DNA of 64,000 nt, from assembly GCA_037389465.1 (NCBI GenBank), contig JAZARR010000250.1, forward strand, positions 3,891,001 through 3,955,000, given 5' to 3'. The notes under the pieces were generated by a model. That model was given only the letters and a program-made list of their open reading frames with translations, had not been told where the DNA came from and searched no databases. The stretch comes from Baylisascaris procyonis. Lineage: Eukaryota; Nematoda; Chromadorea; Rhabditida; Ascarididae. Of this stretch, positions 27,901 to 36,900 are shown in pieces; positions within the stretch are counted from its first letter, which is position 1; every line of letters starts with the position of its first letter. A program made the position numbers and the translations under genes.

Positions 27901-30900
27901 AGCATGCTGTTGGTGCAGCTTAAATAAAACTATTTCATTATAAACGGTTGTTATAAGTGGCCAAAAGTTGAAGCTTTATCGTTAATAAGTTAGTATAATC
28001 TGGAAATATTACTCTTCTTTCGTTTAATTTAAAAAGATTAATTTTGATAAAGGGTGGTCTTTTTTTGTGAAGTCTGATTTAAAAGGGATTATATAAGAAA
28101 TAATTAATTCATTATTAAGATGCTAACCATGAGAAAGGGTAGTTATGCTATCGATATGAGTTGTTCCTTTATTCTCTTAATTCTAAATTTCTCTATATGT
28201 AAATTTTTTGAAATCAATCTAAAGTAGATTGGAGAAGAGGGAAGGAAGTAAAAACGAATCTATAAAGTAGCAAAGAATTTAGCTTGAAGAGGATAAGGCG
28301 GTAACAAATTTCCACCGAAAATAATTTTTATTTTTATAGGAAATGAAAGAAAAATTGAAATACGATTTTTTACATGTAAGCAATTGGCATGGGTTGTATT
28401 GAATTGTGCACTCGTTCACCCACTAATTGCAGCGATTCTACGCTAACCTTTTCATTTGCCTTCTTGATGCATGTTTCAGTAATAATTTCTGAAGGGGAGA
28501 AGGTTGGATATTTCTTCAAAGAAGAGGGAAATCTTTACATTGCACTAGAAAACTAATGTGGGCAATAATATATTGAAGTAGTGGTGTTGATGTTACAAAC
28601 GATCGCTTGCACAAATACTTCTATTTTGTTAGTGCACACCTCAGAGATGCTTTTTATAAGTCTAACGAGGGATCATTGGTAAGGGATGGCGAGTCTTGTT
28701 GATCAAACTGATGGAATTTCAACGGACACTTCAGAGGGGAACGAGTTGAGAGAAACAGAAAACTGTTTGAGGGGAGGGTGGTTAGTTATTAATAAAATAT
28801 TTTCATTGTAAGCGTGTTGCATGCATATCTGCTTTGTGTGTGATAGTGAGCTTATTCGCGAATCGTGCTCACCGTTATCGAGAGCATTGCATCGCATCTC
28901 TGCATTTGTGTTTGCCTCTTTTCATTTGTCTATCCACATCTCTCTATGTTTTAAGTACTTCAGCGTCCCTCCATCACACCTCCTAATCATGGCTATTGGT
29001 CAGGCATATATGAGCATATTGACTTCCCTCCCCACCCCCTCCTCTCTACCCTCCGAAACCTTTTGAAAATATCATTTAGCCGACTAATCGCAAAGCTTCC
29101 AAAAGTGATTTTTAAATGCTGAGGCTTGAGTGTTAACATTACCAGCAGTGCTCACTTTAATGACGATTACTTTTCGTTAGGAACTTCGTACTTTCAGAGA
29201 TTTTCTTTCACTCTGAGATGTTTCTTTGTTGAAGTTTTAAGTTTATTTCATTCATTATTCATTAGCATCTGATTGCGAGCATTTGAAAATCTTAAAATTT
29301 GTACTAATTTTTTTATTTCCCTTCGTTTCCTTTATTTGGGAGGAAGGGGAAAAAGGTAGAGAAGGAAGTGGATACGGGAAGACAGGTTGTACCACATATG
29401 ATTTAAATGATATTAGCGCCATCTCACACTATTAAGGATGAATTGCAACATGAAAAGGTTATGAAATAATTATTACAGTATTTCGGCATTGTGTAGGTAA
29501 AGTTAGATTTTAGACCTGATCGCGAACTTCGTTCAGTGATATATTAAAGAAAAATTGTAAGTACGACTTGTCTCGTTATATATTCACTAAAAAATCAGTA
29601 ACATCGCAAAATGAAACACCGATGACGCTGATGAGTGCTTTCTAGTGAGAGATTCTGTTGAGTAACATCGTTTATACAGGTGTGTTTGGTGAGAACAGTT
29701 GAAAAGGTAGATATAGTTGGAGAGTGAACAGCATAATGCGTAGGTAAATATGTGCCCTGTGGTCGATGTTTCGGCTTTTCTCTGAGTTACTTAGAAACTT
29801 CGCATTTAGTAAAGTCACTTCTTTACACATATTTTAATGCTAATAGTTCTTTTTCTTTTTAGTTTCTAACCATTGTTATGGTTAGAGATAATATTTTCAA
29901 GTATTAGAACCTCCATCCCATCCCATTTATGCATTTGAGTCTCTTTGCTAGTGAAAATCTCTTAAGTTTCTAATCGTTCCTCGCGGAATTTTTGACCTTA
30001 GCTGAGAAAATGCGGAGAACACCTTTATTGATAAGGTTTACTACTGTAAATTGTAAATTCCTTTCTGATTTCTTGTTCACTTTTCTGATCCCTTCTTCTT
30101 TCCATCTCCCCATCCTTTCTCCTTGAAATGCTGTCTAGTTATTCATACTTGATTCTTTTATAGTATCCCTTAGGTGTTTAATGCTATTTTTGACCACTCT
30201 TTTGGCATTTTTTTCATTATTTTCCTGAGTCGTTCTGTGCATCGCTATGAGAGGAAATATGCCATATCTAACTGAATTACATACCATTGAACTAGAGCTG
30301 AAATTTTCATTTCTGTGAAGTTTTTGTTTGCTCCACTCCAAGAAATTACTTTAAAAAATTGCATGTGAAAAGTAGTTTACATCAATGATCTGTCCGTTTG
30401 CATATTTACATCGTCCTGAATGATATTTGCTCCACATTAGATTGGTATTATTGAGTATCATCTTAGGTGGGGTCTAATATTTTCATCGATTCCATTTTAT
30501 TTCGAAACATTCATCGATTCTGCAGTGAAAAGATATTTTGTTGTCGAATTTCTTTCTTCTTTTTCAAATTCAGCTCATCTTAACTGAGTATTGTTTTTTG
30601 GTTGTTTATTCGGCAGTTGAATGCCTTATCATGATTAAGGGAGATTTAATTAAGGTGACTAATGCATTTTAATCGTGCAGTACTTAGAACATAACCGATG
30701 AATTTATGCTTCTAATTGGCATTAAGCTTAGAACTCAGAGAGCACTTTTCAACAACACCATTATGTCTATTCGGGATCCACTTCGCTCACGTATCATTTC
30801 TAACACTCAAATATGTTGACTATGCGGTGATGTGCACCATGATGCGGCTTTATTTAAAGTATGTTTTCATAAGCTCTTTTGGCCTGTTTCTTTTGTCTTT

Positions 30901-33836
30901 TGCTTATAAACTGTTATCGTCGGGATGGTTAACTTTTTCTCTGTTATCACGCCGATACAATAAAAAAAGACGAAACTTTCCGAATTCCAGGTAAAAAACC
31001 GCACCAGTGAAAACCGTCATTATCCATTATAGGTATATAAGAAGGATAGAGGGGGAAAGGGTGCGAAGGTGGCTACTTTCTGTAGGAAATCCAGCGGAAG
31101 TGAGATGGAGTGACGCTGAAAAGAGTGCCACCCACCTTGGATGTTCCGTCACATCAATTTTTGAAGTGCGTATTTTGTATTTTTTATCACTCATTTAATT
31201 CCCTCTTCTTTCTTTGTTTGTTTGACTCTATTCTTTTGGGGTTGCGGTGTGCGCAAGAGAGGCCACAATAAACAGGTGTGTTGTGCAATTGCAGCCGGGT
31301 GGGCACAGCGGTGCAGGCAGCGTTCGTTCGGGCAGTGTCAACTCCTATGTTGCGGGTGGCAAACGTGGTAGCAGTGCGTCGGCAGTTTCTGGCACTTCAA
31401 TCGGCTGTAGTGGAACACCCGAGAAACACGAAAAAGGCGAACTCACCGACACCTACTCCAAGCTAAACGTAAGCCTCTCTGCAAACTGCTAACGAAGGTC
31501 CTTTTGCTTCGCCTTCCTGTTAGAGGATCTATCCTATGCCTCTCGTCATTCCAAACATACATATTATGATCCATTCCATTCTATAGATGCACTTTTGCAA
31601 TCCGACCTGATGAACTGATGAGTCCACTGTACAGTAGAATTCTGTCAGAAATAAAGACAAGTATAAGCTTTGTTGTAGAAGGGTCAAACCGTGGGGAGTG
31701 ATGGGGAAGGTGATGAGTTACTGAGGTTGCGAATTGCTTCATGGTCGGACTGCGTAAATGTCACGTGTTGCTTGATCTAATCTCTTCATTATCGGCTTCC
31801 CCTTCTTTTTGCCTACCGTCTCCTCATTCCTCACTCCCTCATCTCCCTGTTGCATTGTTGTTTATTTCTGCTGTTTTGCCGTTTCTTGTAGAGAGAGCAA
31901 GCAGACTGTTGGTGAATGAGCGCGATGTGGTTTATTCAACGAATCTGTTAATGCAAATGTGATGTGCATCATTTCTTATGCGTTTTACATAGTGCCTTTT
32001 ATAGAAGTCCTTTTGGCGTGCTTTTAACAGCTTGTTCGTTTTGTCACTCGCTGAGGTAAGTGAGCACTCGGCGGGTCTATTTGCTCTAGAAATGTAGCTT
32101 ATTTTACGTTTCTTTTTTATGACTGTTTTGTTGGGATGGGAAGAATTGTAGTGAAGAGAGGGGAGGAGGAATAGTGGAGACGTGCTGTCTGTTCAGGTCG
32201 ATTGCAGGTCGTTGATTTTTTGCGCATTATCAATGTTCCGTCGAAAGTATTAGTAAGGAACATCTCTTTCTCGAATATGTTCCTTCTGCGTTGTTTAGTA
32301 GTAGGCAGTGAAAGGCAATGCTGCTCTAGCTCGTAGTCGCCAACTACAAATACTGGTTAACTGGCGAAATATGTTGTTGAAATTTGTGGCAAGATTCCCA
32401 AAAATTAGAGGATTCGTCTGCGTCGCCAAGTTTGGCAAAAGGGGAAGGGGAGAAGAAAAGGGATATAAATTTGTGCGTCCGCATTGGAGAACGAGAACAG
32501 ATGAGCAATCATTGTTTGCATTGGATCGGGGGAAGGGAGAGGAAGGGTGGAGAGAAACGAGAATCTGGAGAACATTTTCGTTCAGGACCCTGAAAGTTCT
32601 TGTTTAGGCCCCTCCTCGGAGTTCTAAAGTTCTCTTCGGTCCTCTCTTTTCCCTCTCCTGTCTGAGATATTTTTTTCTCTAAGACTGTCATCTCTGTTTT
32701 CCTAAAAGAAAAGGTTCATGTTATCATCGGGGATTTTGTGAGGACCGATGCTTTCTGCTCACTTTGCAGACCTACGAAGGCATCGTCATCCTTCACGGAT
32801 CGCGCTTTTCTTCGTGACACATTAGGTTACCTTCTTCTAGCCATTGACCGAATAGCTGCTTCTTCTCATCTGGCATTACATCATATTCGTCAGTCTTGTC
32901 CCCGTAGTTATTCGCAGATTTAATGCAACATTTTTTCTTAGTTTCCATTTGAAAACTTTTGCCATTGAATCCGATACGCTGCTTCTTGTCCTTATTTTAT
33001 GCAATTCAGATAGTTGAAATTTTTTTCTTTTTCGGAATGAATTATACTGTATGTCGATTCCTCTGAAGTTTGTTCTGTTCATTAAAAAGAGTTTTTCGAT
33101 TAATTTCGAGGATATCATAGGCACAACTAAATGCACATCGGGAATGGACACGAAAATTGGGAATGCAAATGAATGATTATTCCAATTTTGTGCTTCCAAA
33201 CACTTTCTGATGGGAAATTAAGGGAAGTATTGCTAAGAACAAATTGCTAAAGCGCAATGTTGAACCATTAGGGATTAGGGATGAAATAAAAGACTCATAA
33301 ATCGTCTTCACTTAGAAGCTAACATTGAACTTTTGATTGTTAACACAACTACTGTACTATCGGAGGCTTATTTTCGGGATTATAAATAGCTCATAGATTT
33401 GAGTGAGTTTTATTAATGAGAAGCGAATGTTTTTTCTTGCACTTTCTAAAGGAACAAGGGATTTTATTAGCAGATAAGGAAATTAATCTTTTCTCTGGTT
33501 TTTACGATAGAAGGATTTTATATGAGAAGAACGATAGGGAACCTTAGATGTGCAATGTTGTTTTGAATGAAACAGCTAATGGAAGTATGAGCAATAAATA
33601 TTTTCTTATTTAATTTCATATTCAATAGGGTGGATAGAAGTTTCAAAAAATCAACATTTCAATAAAATCTTCCGCAAAAAGATTGCAAATCATTAGCTAT
33701 ATTGTTTCCTTTTTCATAGTTGATCACGTCTATCGATGCATACTCTTGTAACGATATGCTTGCATAGTTGATATTCGGGATGAGCGAGGCGTAATCACTT
33801 TGCATTCGATCATTCAAGAATGGTCATTTATTGAAG

Positions 33837-33917
<81 letters not shown>

Positions 33918-36900
33918 CAATACACCAGCTCGTTTTTTCATAGGTATTCGGTGATAGATTCAAATGAGGGTTGAATAGGTAACATTCATGAGTACTAAGC
34001 CGCAGATAAATTTATTTCATCCAACTTATAGAGCGATGGACTGAATAAGCGAAGTGTGCGTAAAAATTTACATAGAATTTTTTGCTGTAGATCCCTCCTT
34101 CCCTTTTTGCTGTAGATCCCTCCTTCCCTTTTTGCTGTAGATCCCTCCTTCCCTTTTTGCTGTAGATCCCTCCTTCCCTTTTTGCTGTAGATCCCTCCTT
34201 CCCTTTTTGCTGTAGATCCCTCCTTCCCTTTTTGCTGTAGATCCCTCCTTCCCTTTTTGCTGTAGATCCCTCCTTCCCTTTTTGCTGTAGATCCCTCCTT
34301 CCCTTTTTGCTGTAGATCCCTCCTTCCCTTTTTGCTGTAGATCCCTCCTTCCCTTTTTGCTGTAGATCCCTCCTTCCCTTTTTGCTGTAGATCCCTCCTT
34401 CCCTTTTTGCTGTAGATCCCTCCTTCCCTTTTTGCTGTAGATCCCTCCTTCCCTTTTTGCTCTAGATCCCTCCTTCCCTTTTTGCTGTAGATCCCTCCTT
34501 CCCTTTTTGCTATAGATCCCTCCTTCCCTTTTTGCTGTAGATCCCTCCTTCCCTTTTTGCTGTAGATCCCCCCTTCCCTTTTTGCTATAGATCCCTCCTT
34601 CCCTTTTTGCTGTAGAACCCTCCTTCCCTTTTTGCTGTAGATCCCTCCTTCCCTTTTTGCTGTAGATTCCTCCTTCCCTTTTTGCTGTAGATCCCTCCTT
34701 CCCTTTTTGCTGTAGATTCCTCCTTCCCTTTTTGCTGTAGAACCCTCCTTCCCTTTTTGCTGTAGATCCCTCCTTCCCTTTTTGCTGTAGATTCCTCCTT
34801 CCCTTTTTGCTGTAGATCCCTCCTTCCCCTTTTTGCTGTAGATCCCTCCTTCCCTTTTTGCTGTAGAACCCTCCTTCCCTTTTTGCTGCAGATCCCTCCT
34901 TCCCTTTTTGCTGTAGATCCCTCCTTCCCCTTTTTGCTGTAGATCCCGCCTTCCCTTTTTGCTGTAGATCCCTCCTTCCCTTTTTGCTGTAGATCCCTCC
35001 TTCCCTTTTTGCTGTAGATTCCTCCTTCCCTTTTTGCTGTAGATCCCTCCTTCCCCTTTTTGCTGTAGATCCCTCCTTCCCTTTTTGCTCTAGATCCCTC
35101 CTTCCCTTTTTGCTGTAGATCCCTCCTTCCCTTTTTGCTCTAGATCCCTCCTTCCCTTTTTGCTGTAGATCCCTCCTTCCCTTTTTGCTATAGATTCCTC
35201 CTTCCCTTTTTGCTATAGATCCCTCCTTCCCTTTTTGCTGTAGAACCCTCCTTCCCTTTTTGCTGTAGATCCCTCCTTCCCTTTTTGCTGTAGATTCCTC
35301 CTTCCCTTTTTGCTGTAGATCCCTCCTTCCCTTTTTGCTGTAGATTCCTCCTTCCCTTTTTGCTGTAGAACCCTCCTTCCCTTTTTGCTGTAGATCCCTC
35401 CTTCCCTTTTTGCTGCAGATTCCTCCTTCCCTTTTTGCTGTAGATCCCTCCTTCCCTTTTTGCTGTAGATCCCTCCTTCCCTTTTTGCTGTAGATCCCTC
35501 CTTCCCTTTTTGCTGTAGATTCCTCCTTCCCTTTTTGCTGTAGATCCCTCCTTCCCTTTTTGCTGTAGATCCCTCCTTCCCTTTTTGCTGTAGATCCCTC
35601 CTTCCCTTTTTGCTGTAGATCCCTCCTTCCCTTTTTGCTCTAGATCCCTCCTTCCCTTTTTGCTGTAGATTCCTCCTTCCCTTTTTGCTGTAGATTCCTC
35701 CTTCCCTTTTTGCTGTAGATCCCTCCTTCCCTTTTTGCTGTAGATCCCTCCTTCCCTTTTTGCTGTAGATCCCTCCTTCCCTTTTTGCTGTAGATTCCTC
35801 CTTCCCTTTTTGCTGTAGATCCCTCCTTCCCTTTTTGCTGTAGATCCCTCCTTCCCTTTTTGCTGTAGATCCCTCCTTCCCTTTTTGCTGTAGATCCCTC
35901 CTTCTCTTTTTGCTCTAGATCCCTCCTTCCCTTTTTGCTGTAGATCCCTCCTTCCCTTTTTGCTGTGGATTCCTCCTTCCCTTTTTGCTGTAGATCCCTC
36001 CTTCCCTTTTTGCTGTAGATCCCTCCTTCCCTTTTTGCTGTAGATCCCTCCTTCCCTTTTTGCTGTAGATCCCTCCTTCCCTTTTTGCTGTAGATCCCTC
36101 CTTCCCTTTTTGCTGTAGATCCCTCCTTCCCTTTTTGCTGTAGATCCCTCCTTCCCTTTTTGCTGTAGATCCCTCCTTCCCTTTTTGCTGTAGATCCCTC
36201 CTTCCCTTTTTGCTGTAGATCCCTCCTTCCCTTTTTGCTGTAGATTCCTCCTTCCCTTTTTGCTGTAGATCCCTCCTTCCCTTTTTGCTGTAGATCCCTC
36301 CTTCCCTTTTTGCTGTAGATCCCTCGTTCCCTTTTTGCTGTAGATCCCTCCTTCCCTTTTTGCTGTAGATTCCTCCTTCCCTTTTTGCTGTAGATCCCTC
36401 CTTCCCTTTTTGCTGTAGATCCCTCCTTCCCTTTTTGCTGTAGATCCCTCGTTCCCTTTTTGCTGTAGATCCCTCCTTCCCTTTTTGCTGTAGATCCCTC
36501 CTTCCCTTTTTGCTGTAGATCCCTCCTTCCCTTTTTGCTGTAGATCCCTCCTTCCCTTTTTGCTGTAGATCCCTCCTTCCCTTTTTGCTGTAGATCCCTC
36601 CTTCCCTTTTTGCTGTAGATCCCTCCTTCCCTTTTTGCTGTAGATCCCTCCTTCCCTTTTTGCTGTAGATTCCTCCTTCCCTTTTTGCTGTAGATCCCTC
36701 CTTCCCTTTTTGCTGTAGATCCCTCCTTCCCTTTTTGCTGTAGATCCCTCCTTCCCTTTTTGCTGTAGATCCCTCCTTCCCTTTTTGCTGTAGATCCCTC
36801 CTTCCCTTTTTGCTGTAGATCCCTCCTTCCCTTTTTGCTGTAGATCCCTCCTTCCCTTTTTGCTGTAGATCCCTCCTTCCCTTTTTGCTGTAGATCCCTC

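Noticed and set aside
31032..31172. Exon-like segment (RYIRRIEGERVRRWLLSVGN) before the Gly/Ser exon
   Set aside because: Phase 2 in and 0 out does not fit the phase-0 junction of the flanking kinase exons, and no homology was seen.
32308..32691. Several overlapping Gly/Arg/Lys-rich frames in the kinase intron
   Set aside because: Purine-rich low-complexity sequence, open on both strands at once, no homology.
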